Below the pieces are notes generated by a model. The model ran no database searches. It was not told the origin of the DNA and saw only the letters and a list, made by a program, of their open reading frames with translations. Shown in pieces: positions 15,401-20,168 of a stretch of DNA of 28,800 nucleotides. The position numbers and the translations under genes were made by a program. Source of the stretch: JADHUC01 sp964617665 (GTDB lineage Bacteria > Planctomycetota > Planctomycetia > Pirellulales > Pirellulaceae); contig CAZUAH010000132.1 of the NCBI GenBank assembly GCA_964617665.1, positions 1 to 28,800 on the forward strand, written 5' to 3'. Within the stretch, counting starts at the first letter, position 1, and each line of letters begins with the position of its first letter.

Positions 15401-17191
15401 GCCGTAGACCAAGCCAGCGGCACCGGCATCGTCAAGGCCGGCACCCCCGTAGGATCCGCCGCCTCCACCGTAGTTCCTATTCGAGCCCTCCCCAGGTCCC
15501 ATGCCGCCGGCGTACCCCTGGCCATCGGCCGAGATGGCGGACCCAGCCTCTACCGTGACGTTTTGCGCATTGATCTTCACTCCCTCGCCGACCCACTCTC
15601 CGCCAACCTGGCCCGCCGTGTTCTTGCCCTGGCAGACAATCATCGAGTTACCGGCGACCGTGAGAGTGTCCGAGAGGTCGATGGTCGATCCGCCTGCGAC
15701 GGTCAACATGGCGCCGGTAGCCACTGACGAACCTACGGTGATCCCAGCCATCGTCAGTGCTGTGTCTTCCTGCTCGTAGCGGAACAGCCGGTAGACGAAA
15801 AGATGACGATCCGGATCGGTTAGATGGTTGGGCATGTCAGCGACTTGGAAGAACCCAACGGTGCCCTCGGCAGCCTGCGCGGTATCTCTGAAACCGCCCG
15901 GTGCCGCCGAAGTCGCGAATCCTGTGAACCCGTTGTTCTGGCCATAGTAGACAGCGATGCGTCCCCCACCGCCGCTGCCACCGCCAGTTCCGTCACCGCC
16001 TTGACTCACGAAAGTCCCCGTACCGGCCAGAGTCCCGGCTGTCACGTAGATTGAGCCACCAGAGCCTCCGGCGCCACGACCCGTTCCTGCTTCGCCTCTT
16101 GCACTTACCTGGCCGTCCAACCTGAGTGTCCCGTTGACGTCCAAGCGAATCTCGCCTCCACCCGCGCCCGGGCTGCCGGTGTTTCCGGAGCCGCCGCCAG
16201 AGCCAGGGGCCTCAGGTGCGATCGAAGAGCCATAGACCACCCCGGCTTTACCGGAATCGTCAAGACCGACCCCTCCGTAGGATCCGCCGCCTCCGCCGTA
16301 GTTCTTATTCGAGCCCTCTCCGGGTCCCATGCCGCCGGCGTACCCCTGACCATCGGCCGAGATGACGGACCCCGTCTCTACCGTGACGTTTTGCGCATCG
16401 ATCATCACTCCTTCACCGACCCACTCACCACCAACCTGGCCATCTGTGTTCTTCCCTTGGCAGAGAATCGTGGAGTTGCCCTGAACGGCAATCGTGTCGT
16501 TGGCCGCCAAGGTCGCTCCGCCGGCAATGGTCAACGTGGATGTGCCGTCGACGTGCAAATTGGTGACGTTCAATGTCTCGCCATCACCGACCACCGCCGC
16601 GCCACCGTACATGTCCACGATGTCGAATGAATGGTCGCCGTTGATAGTCACGGTGTTGCCGTAGACGACAAGCGACTGGCCATCGTAGGTCGCGTCGCCA
16701 TCGGCAATCGTCACGTCTGTGACGAACAACGCCGCTTCATACGCATCGCCCGGCGTGCCATCGCGATTCTGGTCCATCGGCTGGGCACCAGTGTCCTCGA
16801 TGTCTGGGCCGATGACCAAAGTGTAATCTTCCAGGCCCGTCTGACCGCCGAAGTCGAGTTCAAATCGGTCGTCGGACAACTTGATGACTGCCGCCGGATG
16901 AACGTCGCCACCCGAGCCGCTCAGCGTCACGTCATCCGCGTCGAGCGCTGTATTGTTGACGGGATTGCTGAACGTCGCCTCCAGCTTGTCAAACGGCGCC
17001 CCGCCATCGCCCGTAACCGCCAACGCCGAAAGCCAAAACTCGCCATCCAGCACAATGCGCGGCTCGAGCGGTTCAAACAGCAAGCGACGCTGGCGACGTA
17101 TCTTGGCGTCCCTAAATCGCTGGCGTCTCCCTCTCGTTTCAACACATCCCGGACCAACTCGAGCTCGCCAAGCCACGAGAGCAGCACGCAT
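6476..17191 (-). CDS. giant mosaic surface protein: LEPR-XLL, Gly-rich repeats, beta-helix, RHS, dockerin
   Basis: A 3571-residue protein, probably exported and cell-surface associated. The start at 17191 has AGGAGG 7 bases upstream; a start at 17284 is open but lacks this. Approximate domains are: 38-50 LEPR-XLL type motif (LFEPLEPRIVLDG), a planctomycete giant-protein hallmark; 200-1050 three glycine-rich repeats; 1178-1258 and 1294-1379 a duplicated PGAxxKF...GDW unit with DxNxDGS motifs; 1370-1590 right-handed beta-helix; 1600-1720 CARDB-like; 1720-1830 pre-peptidase-C-like; 1830-1970 Ig-like; 2165-2925 YD/RHS repeats ending in an RHS core (RFTQQDPIGLAGNDTNLYRY); 2925-3000 Pro-rich; 3018-3045 glycine-zipper segment; 3070-3260 the GRDPNDVLGPAGYG module; 3260-3350 Ig/FN3-like; 3380-3450 dockerin type I with two Ca-binding repeats; then a tail. 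No toxin domain follows the RHS core. The role is inferred as adhesion or extracellular structure. Confidence 0.95.
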   Translation of the reverse strand: MRAALVAWRARVGPGCVETRGRRQRFRDAKIRRQRRLLFEPLEPRIVLDGEFWLSALAVTGDGGAPFDKLEATFSNPVNNTALDADDVTLSGSGGDVHPAAVIKLSDDRFELDFGGQTGLEDYTLVIGPDIEDTGAQPMDQNRDGTPGDAYEAALFVTDVTIADGDATYDGQSLVVYGNTVTINGDHSFDIVDMYGGAAVVGDGETLNVTNLHVDGTSTLTIAGGATLAANDTIAVQGNSTILCQGKNTDGQVGGEWVGEGVMIDAQNVTVETGSVISADGQGYAGGMGPGEGSNKNYGGGGGSYGGVGLDDSGKAGVVYGSSIAPEAPGSGGGSGNTGSPGAGGGEIRLDVNGTLRLDGQVSARGEAGTGRGAGGSGGSIYVTAGTLAGTGTFVSQGGDGTGGGSGGGGRIAVYYGQNNGFTGFATSAAPGGFRDTAQAAEGTVGFFQVADMPNHLTDPDRHLFVYRLFRYEQEDTALTMAGITVGSSVATGAMLTVAGGSTIDLSDTLTVAGNSMIVCQGKNTAGQVGGEWVGEGVKINAQNVTVEAGSAISADGQGYAGGMGPGEGSNRNYGGGGGSYGGAGLDDAGAAGLVYGSSIAPDDLGSGGGSGNTGSPGAGGGAIRLDVNGTLRLDGQVSAKGEAGTGRGAGGSGGSIYVTAGTLTGTGTFVSQGGDGTDAGSGGGGRIAIYYGQNDGFTGFVTSTAPGGFRDTTQAGEGTVGFFQVADMPNHLTDPARVLTVYHLFRYPQEDQAVELGNLFLKAADGEGATLLVADGHSFVVHGDLALGASGATGASMTIGGGSTLDVGGTLTVAHNSTLLCGGRYTTAPVDRDWVGQGVEIIATDVVIEAGSALTADAQGYIGGTSANEGRGPGGGKLSGVYGGGGSHAGIGGLNGGPTYGAPFAPTDLGSGGAGEDDYWHGGTGGAGGGALEMTVSGTLTVDGTLSANGQDEQDEVKDWTGGGSGGSIYATAGAFTGSGRLEAGGGATAVGGGGGGGRILLHAGTIDGTATISANGGDAKYGGDGGEVWLSYWDSLTLPMGNLSVAGGVGTTQSGQDGATAVVDQAEVYWLEPDDALLHDVETVAWHVLGVDPFTCTTDVEAFGSHVTIGTGLPTSSNTDWGTTRVPDGPYEIRASVRDDASALLHESSLEVLVNNTATWHEGLIESDETWNADSVHIVEHDVTIGPGVRVTVAPGAIVKFAKGVGITVDDTGVLDVQGTAALPIVFTSLADDTAGGDTNLDGSQSMPIPGDWPGVAIVGTGHMLTNEHVEMRYLLIEHSGTLSASQVWNGTQVHHVTDDVIVPSGITLTINPGAVLKFDSLKGITVEPGGVLNAQGSLTRPITLTSIRDDSVAGDSNGDGSTTASAPGDWTCVFIDGADAIFDHVRFRYGAGPAGGDGAEIGTLRTRGDAIVSLSNSMIRDAFWGGVTVWDGGNVTVENTVITGTDRAVTSDAGFVSLTNCTLDDNWIGLWPHGGGDIQMVNSIISNSGDQGVSGFGSPQVRYSNIWSPSGDSYQEGIDGNVSVDPLYKDADRRNYRLDYVSPMIDAADGTLAPVIDLMGAPRYDDPRTTNTGIPDAGGEYADMGAYEFVETAESPIDMVVTSIIGPGSAVAGSNATLEWTLRNVGSEPIFGPWHDAVDIVRNPDTNPVAIEAAEVLVGQGVVLGPGESYTASAEIRVPGSIMADHRWQVRTNSRGEVFEGINWENNTGVSAATVALDLPELVVDGAPLARQFDESGQSHWFKFVPGAGEDVLVSLDLASGSGATELYVARDYMPTTQHFDACYSEWNSPNTTVLAPSTSTQTYYVLAHARSLPGATDFSIDAQALSFSVSSVDQTSVGDSGTVTIGIRGGELAEDLVYEIVDPLGTAYAATDVFLVNSSQVYATFEMTGLAHGLYDVQARMGGATETLVDVLEVGATTGGTIEYHLTAPDALRPGWTGPVMIEYVNSGNTDAVAPLMMITVDKATLGYLVPRTPDGDPVVHTVYERAFETGYMLGISRTGPAGILRPGGTGFIQYEMQSGLALGNMRVTLHSSTEPDTPTEWETLQDDFGLYFVPDDAWDPIFANFTDSVGDTMGEFNAVLADNATYLSRLGEYEHDGNRLIAFELEQCGLSDITRRYTLDAFGRGTGHPWNISIEKNGDTEAVVHYADGSVRVFYLPMPIPANPIVRYMSGPGDHGELVYTTGVSWTLTEADGTELVFKRDPENSDRSILDYVEDTNGNQVTVNYTGQRITSVTDSTGDSVTYTYNVGGRISQITDPVGRVTTFSYDPSGEHVLSVSDAVGTVGFTYVTGQGAAREHAIESIAYPDGSHSYFEYDERGRLTRTWADGGANEVTYDYDSAGSVTLTDSLGNAVVLMSDRFGALGKIVDPFGEAISFAYDRFRNLTSVTASLGVTASYEYDDSGNVTSAVDPLGGQTAFAYNDDGRLVELTDARGETTSYGYGVHHNMDTIGYTGGSVEQFRYDDRGKVIEWITARGDVVSYSYDAHDLLTRKEYDDGYYVDHAYDARRNMLSAADPNGTTSFEYDGADRVTRVTYPDGRHLDYAYDAAGRRVRMSDGNGYEVNYAYDSLGRLRQLTDGLGDPIVTYTYDSLGRIELVEMANGTYTTYDYDPADMIQHLVNYGADDSVISRFDYTYDDLGRRVGMATLEGDWTYTYDASGQLVGVEAPDGRTIEYEYDAVGNRVSVTDNGTTTEYTTNSMNQYTAVDGTTYEYDADGNLVSKTDGESTWTHEYDADGDLIGMTTPEGTWTYEYDALGNRIAVTHDGQRTEYLIDPFGFGNVVAEYDNADALVATYTHGLGLASRDGVSTGPAYYSFDASANTIGMTDATGTLVNSYAYLPFGEQVDAIETVTNPFTFVGQFGVIDGDAAQYFMRNRWYDPSLGRFTQQDPIGLAGNDTNLYRYVLNSPVQNTDPLGLFYLGPSPVLPHGPLPLIPKPLPSVPMRPWEIPPGRVNPFGWNQYWGWEHYRFPEYLRTPKPPVPFCQEPPLSPPKPPPFIQFGGWNAPVTIGTGGSASGATVAGGVTGGIVVGGIVGYYTHQYLESNPDATEYYTGLSLHHLIYNPDWVNAFDTAMDFYFNTHQGQDVLNVSGRDPNDVLGPAGYGEEGYVADGTVLAYMVRCENDPEATAPAQVVTITQQLDADLDWSTFQFTGYGFGGHAATIPTGLQSFSQRVDRRDDLGLYVDVDALLDPETGLVTWEFRSIDPVTGELTRDPIAGFLPPNVTPPEGDAYVTYTVDQQPGLPTGTESTAQASIVFDTNDAISTNTHTNTIDAGVPTSQVDSLLPQYYTAIPVTWSGQDDTGGSGIAWYDIYVSSDGAAPELWLARTTATSAAYTGEAGHTYAFYSVAADNVGHREAAPPTPDAETMVVVNPWHNYSNRHDVNGKDGVTTLDVLALIAYINSHPGQTALPDESVNPPPPYYDVTDDDLCTTMDVLTVIQYINNNPPGSGENGLVQSASPVGQAPPDESPALLQSLAQWRGQETAPEPGAWLCAGSASVRPHTGEASGTQATAASVRHSLTYRELDRPWVPTVDPVETTDVRSLDATFAEMESILPDLAEEIKAAWMKR
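6620..6805. repeat. REP/BIME-like cluster of palindromic units inside the giant gene
   Basis: Three perfect small hairpins lie in the coding tail. At 6624-6640 the arms are GTCAGGC/GCCTGAC with loop TGT. At 6664-6680 they are CACTGGC/GCCAGTG with loop TTC. At 6785-6801 they are GTCAGGC/GCCTGAC with loop GGA. The first and third are the same 22-bp unit (GTAGGTCAGGC...GCCTGACG) in opposite orientation at 6620-6641 and 6784-6805, the arrangement of a bacterial interspersed mosaic element. The span is 186 bp, exactly 62 codons, so the frame is kept. The units are translated as VGQAPPDES, HTGEASGT and SVRHSLTYR after the dockerin. Confidence 0.65.
14935..16590. repeat. two tandem 828-bp repeats in the giant gene
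   Basis: Matching landmarks are always 828 bp apart: CCGGATCGGT at 14983 and 15811, GGAACA at 14953 and 15781, GGCAGA/GGCAGA at 15631 and 16459. There are no net gaps. By eye the nucleotide identity is near 90 percent over long stretches, for example the shared run around 15187 and 16015. Each encodes a 276-residue glycine-rich unit (GQGYAGGMGPGEGSN, then GGGGGSYGG, GSPGAGGG, GRGAGGSGGSIYVTAGTL). A third copy, more diverged and gapped, is encoded at roughly 14040-14934. Confidence 0.85.
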
Positions 17192-17198
17192 CAGAACG

Positions 17199-17204
17199 CC
17201 TCCT
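17199..17204 (-). promoter_or_regulatory. Shine-Dalgarno AGGAGG deciding the giant-gene start
   Basis: On the minus strand AGGAGG stands 7 bases before the ATG at 17191. This is the strongest ribosome binding site in the window and supports 17191 over the upstream in-frame start at 17284, whose N-terminal extension does not resemble a signal. Confidence 0.75.
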
Positions 17205-17285
17205 ACGGATCGAAAGGATGAGAGTCGGCTTGGGCAGATTGCCAAGCGTGGATATTCAAAACGCGACGCTAGGAGCCCGAACATC

Positions 17286-17371
17286 GCGGTTCAACCGCAT
17301 GCGATATGGCAATAGATTTAGGCTATTGCCTAATGGCGTTTTTGGAGGATACGCTATTCACTTAGAATAGC
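17286..17371. promoter_or_regulatory. cluster of three hairpins upstream of the giant gene
   Basis: Three perfect inverted repeats lie in the 212-bp gap before the giant gene: GCGGT/ACCGC at 17286-17290 and 17294-17298; GGCAATAG/CTATTGCC at 17308-17315 and 17323-17330 (8-bp stem, 7-base loop); GCTATTC/GAATAGC at 17353-17359 and 17365-17371 (7-bp stem, 5-base loop). The last overlaps a candidate -10 box. They may be operators, leader-RNA structures, or a terminator for the PQQ stub at 17404-17637. The gap holds no gene. Confidence 0.5.
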
Positions 17372-17391
17372 CCAACCTATACGCCAGTCAA
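17364..17391 (-). promoter_or_regulatory. candidate promoter of the giant gene
   Basis: On the minus strand TTGACT (17391-17386) is followed after 16 bases by TATTCT (17369-17364), a fair match to a housekeeping sigma-70 promoter. It would give a leader of roughly 165 bases containing two of the hairpins. The match is inferred only from consensus, and planctomycete promoters are poorly defined. Confidence 0.3.
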
Positions 17392-17403
17392 GGCTTTTGC
17401 TCA

Positions 17404-17637
17404 CTAGGGCCGATAACACTCGACACGACCGTCGACGGTGGTGAAGTACAGACCATTCGCGCAGGCGGCGAAGCTGTCGAAGACCGGGACAGCTTCGAGC
17501 TTGTGCTCTGCCTGCTTCGTGCCGTCCTTGGCTGACACCGCCCATAGCCATACGTCTCCTTCAGGGGCCTTTGAGGAAAAGTCGCCAACATCACTCGGCC
17601 CGGTTACGAAGAGCGAATCGCGGACGAAGGATTGTTC
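17404..17637 (-). pseudogene. C-terminal stub of a PQQ-like beta-propeller protein
   Basis: A 77-codon minus-strand frame bounded by an in-frame TGA at 17638-17640 and ending at TAG 17404-17406. It has no start codon at its head. Its translation has the classic end of a planctomycete PQQ/BamB-like propeller: SLFVTGPSDVG, then DVWLWAVSAKDGTKQAEHKL, PVFDSFAACANGLYFTTVDG and RVECYRP. The rest of the gene is missing: 23 bp upstream lies the stop of the BNR-4 gene. I read it as a deletion remnant, unrelated by sequence to the two intact propellers except for fold. Confidence 0.7.
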
Positions 17638-17660
17638 TCATGTTGGGTCTCCTCGAACCG

Positions 17661-19001
17661 TCACCACGACCAGTACACGCCGTTCGACAGCAATTCGGTG
17701 TTCTTCTTCCCCGCCGACCCGGCGGTGTAAATGACACTGGGGCGGTGGGGCCCCGTGTTGTGGCCTGTCGCTCGTTCGATGTTGGGCAGCCAATGAGAGA
17801 CGTTCGCATCTGGCTTGCTGACGAACTCAAAAGAAAACGTCTTGCCGCCATCCGTCGAGACGAACCGGACAACCTCGTTGCTGCCGTGGCCCCAGGTCTC
17901 TTCCCCTGCCTCCGCCTTCTGCATCGTCGCGGCAATGATCATCTTACCGGCAGCATCGAATGTCACCCCGCCAGCGAAACCCAGATCCCATGATTCCCAC
18001 TGCTCGGGCAGCGACTTCGAGAGATCCGTCCGGTCCCAACGGCCGCCCGCCTTTGGGACCGCCAGCGTGGCTCGTTCCTGCCCTGACTCGCGGACGCTAT
18101 AGACCAAATGTGGTTCACCTGTCGAGTCGATCGCCATCGCTCCGGCACGCAGGGTGCGTTCGTGGTCCACGCCGCCCCGAGCCAGCACATCGAGATCCTC
18201 CGCCGAGGCAGGCGCTCTGATCGGTGAACCGTCACTGCGCTGCCACGAGCGCCCCAGATCGTGGCTGACCATGTAAGCGACTGTTTGCAGTCGGCCATAC
18301 GCCCCTCCGTCCGATTTCTCGTGGAAACGGCAGCAGAAGTGTAGCGAACGACCATCATCACCCCACGCCAACGATTCCTGGAAATGCGCGTATCCTTTGT
18401 ACCTTGATCGAACGACCGGAGTTGGCCCACGCCATTCGCCGTCCGGACGTTTGGTCCACAACTCGACCTGCCACGGCTTGTCCGAGAAACTACGGCGGCA
18501 GGTGAAGTAGAGTGTGTCGTCGGCACCGCAGACCAGCGTTGGATAGGTACACCGTTCGCCGAATTGGACTTCATCTTCCCATTCGGATGCGTCATTCGGA
18601 CGTTTCGATTTGCGGTAGCGAAATGGGTGATGGTGGGGGTAGTAGGCGATGTGGAGAAAACCGTTACCGTCGACCGTCAGCGCTGGCCCTCCATGGTTGT
18701 CGTATGCCTCGCCGACCGTGTAGGTCGGAGACCATTGGCCTGTGCTGCGGTCAAAAGTCTTGATGCGAACACGGAATCCCTCCGGCGGTGAATCCAACCA
18801 GGCGACGTGCGTTTTGTCGCCTACCGTGACTATTTTGTTGGCCTCGGCGTAGCCTGTCGCACGTCCGCAGCCTTGATCGGATAGCTGCAGCGGTGTCTCG
18901 GGCCCAATTGACGTTTCCGCCGCTATCACATGGGTACTCGGGCATACCAGGGCTGAAATGCCACCGGCCGCGACGGTCTGAAGAAATCGGCGTCGTTTCA
19001 T
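17661..19001 (-). CDS. Tat-exported BNR-4 repeat (sialidase-like propeller) protein
   Basis: A 446-residue exported beta-propeller of the BNR-4 type. Start 19001 is chosen because GAGGTG lies 8-9 bases upstream and a twin-arginine-like signal follows (MKRRRFLQTVAAGGISALV). BNR-4 features are the NHGGPALTVDGNGFLHIAYY motif, TYPTLVCGADDTLYFTCR, Asp-box-like segments (SHDLGRSWQRSDG, STDGGKTFSFEF) and HTGPH-type C-terminal residues. Related folds include sialidase-like propellers and some polysaccharide lyases acting on ulvan or rhamnogalacturonan, so a role in binding or cleaving a glycan is plausible. No catalytic set can be assigned by eye. It is divergent from the FHA gene and followed by the PQQ stub. 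Confidence 0.88.
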   Translation of the reverse strand: MKRRRFLQTVAAGGISALVCPSTHVIAAETSIGPETPLQLSDQGCGRATGYAEANKIVTVGDKTHVAWLDSPPEGFRVRIKTFDRSTGQWSPTYTVGEAYDNHGGPALTVDGNGFLHIAYYPHHHPFRYRKSKRPNDASEWEDEVQFGERCTYPTLVCGADDTLYFTCRRSFSDKPWQVELWTKRPDGEWRGPTPVVRSRYKGYAHFQESLAWGDDGRSLHFCCRFHEKSDGGAYGRLQTVAYMVSHDLGRSWQRSDGSPIRAPASAEDLDVLARGGVDHERTLRAGAMAIDSTGEPHLVYSVRESGQERATLAVPKAGGRWDRTDLSKSLPEQWESWDLGFAGGVTFDAAGKMIIAATMQKAEAGEETWGHGSNEVVRFVSTDGGKTFSFEFVSKPDANVSHWLPNIERATGHNTGPHRPSVIYTAGSAGKKNTELLSNGVYWSW

Positions 19002-19156
19002 CGCGATCTTCACCTCGTATTGAAGGAACGGGATCCACGCTGCGTCAGTCAACTTATCCATGCCCGACAGAGGCTGCAAGCAAGAAGCCTACGAATACCG
19101 CTGCCAAAAAGAGGTCCGGCTCTTGCATCATGTCGCGAAGAGTCTCATGATAATGG

Positions 19157-19184
19157 TTGAGACAGCGATACCATCTTCCATAAT
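19157..19184 (+). promoter_or_regulatory. candidate promoter of the FHA gene
   Basis: TTGAGA (19157-19162), 16 bases, then CATAAT (19179-19184), each five of six to the sigma-70 consensus. It stands 79 bp before the FHA start in a 261-bp divergent intergenic region. The call is by consensus only. Confidence 0.35.
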
Positions 19185-19262
19185 CCGTATCGCTGCCTTC
19201 TTGTACGTCCTGTGGTGGCAGGAGCCCATCTAAATTCTTGTTGAGGTGCAAAGAGGCTCGCG

Positions 19263-19934
19263 ATGAGTGTCAAACTGAGGATCCTGCACGGAAAGTTGCA
19301 GAAAAAGAAGGGAGGAAGCGCGGGCTTTGACGTAAGAATTCGTGGCCCACGGTTCGTGATCGGCAGCGGACCGGACTGTTCGCTGTGCTGCAAGAGCAGA
19401 TCCGTCAGCGTCCATCACTGCGAGATTCTGCTCAAGAAGAAGGGCGCGGTCGTTCGCGACCTCCGTAGCGAAGAGGGCACTTTTGTAAACGACGAGCCCG
19501 TCGAGAAAGAACGGGGGCTGGAGGTCGGCGACATTCTGCGAGTTGGACGCCTGGAGTTCGAGGTGGTGGTCGACGAACCGGCTGTTGTTGACGAGTCGAA
19601 GAAGCTGCCCACAGGCAAGAAGCGACGCAAGCGAACTGGTGAGCGCGTCGCCGACTTGCTCGACAACGCCGACGAGAAGGAGCGGCTTCGTCGTTTGCAG
19701 GATCCCGAGTCGCGAATCATGCACTTGGACGAGATATTGGCCGAAGCAGCGGAAACGGCGGCCGAAGAGGAAGAACTCGAGGACACCGAAGAGCCGGTCG
19801 AGGAGGAGCCGAAGAAAAAGGGTCCGCCCAAGAAAAAGAAACCAGGCAAACTCCCGCCCAAGCCTCCGCTAATAACGGACAACTCGTCGGAGGCTGCCGA
19901 GGAACTGCTAAGGAGAATGTTGCGGGGGAGCTGA
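19263..19934 (+). CDS. FHA-domain protein with charged C-terminal tail
   Basis: A 223-residue cytoplasmic protein; no signal peptide. The ATG at 19263 has AGAGG upstream at suitable spacing. Residues about 31-100 form a forkhead-associated domain, normally a phosphothreonine-binding module. RFVIGSGPDCS begins the fold, SVHHCEIL is at 49-56 (the S-x-x-H core is present), and EEGTFVNDEPV is at 70-80. The usual Gly-Arg of the first loop is Gly-Ser here, and the residue after Ser49 is Val rather than Arg, so phosphopeptide binding may be weak or lost. The rest (110-223) is low-complexity: basic KKRRKR, an acidic AEEEELEDTEEPVEEE, a Lys/Pro run, then an amphipathic end (AAEELLRRMLRGS). Planctomycetes have many short FHA proteins. 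Neighbours give no partner kinase. Confidence 0.85.
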   Translation: MSVKLRILHGKLQKKKGGSAGFDVRIRGPRFVIGSGPDCSLCCKSRSVSVHHCEILLKKKGAVVRDLRSEEGTFVNDEPVEKERGLEVGDILRVGRLEFEVVVDEPAVVDESKKLPTGKKRRKRTGERVADLLDNADEKERLRRLQDPESRIMHLDEILAEAAETAAEEEELEDTEEPVEEEPKKKGPPKKKKPGKLPPKPPLITDNSSEAAEELLRRMLRGS

Positions 19935-19997
19935 CCGCGACGGCTACAGTTTCGCAGGTCAGGCATAGCCCGGCCTAGTGGTGCGTCTGTCGATCAA

Positions 19998-20084
19998 TGT
20001 CAGGTAGCTCGGGCCCCTGGCTCGAGTAGTTTGTGCGGTCAACCCACAGGCCGGGGGCCCATGCTACTTGTCGTTTGCCTGACA
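19998..20084. repeat. long imperfect intergenic inverted repeat
   Basis: The 234-bp convergent gap between the FHA gene and the second Gfo/Idh/MocA gene holds an inverted repeat. TGTCAGG (19998-20004) pairs with CCTGACA (20078-20084), and TAGCTCGGGCCCCTGG (20005-20020) pairs with 13 of 16 bases of 20051-20066. Weaker pairing continues outward through TCGAT on both sides. A degenerate copy of the AGGTCAGGC motif lies just before it at 19956. It may act as a bidirectional terminator or be a decayed palindromic mobile element; no T-run follows. Confidence 0.5.
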
Positions 20085-20168
20085 AATATCGATAGCCGCA
20101 CCAGTACCGGTTTGCCTCTAGCATCGCCCCGCACGTGGGACTCACTACGCTTTCAATCGCGAGCGCTC

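Noticed and set aside
19054..19251. Minus-strand 65-codon frame with a hydrophobic C-terminus in the BNR-4/FHA gap
   Set aside because: No ribosome binding site or family, and it overlaps the region that should hold both divergent promoters.
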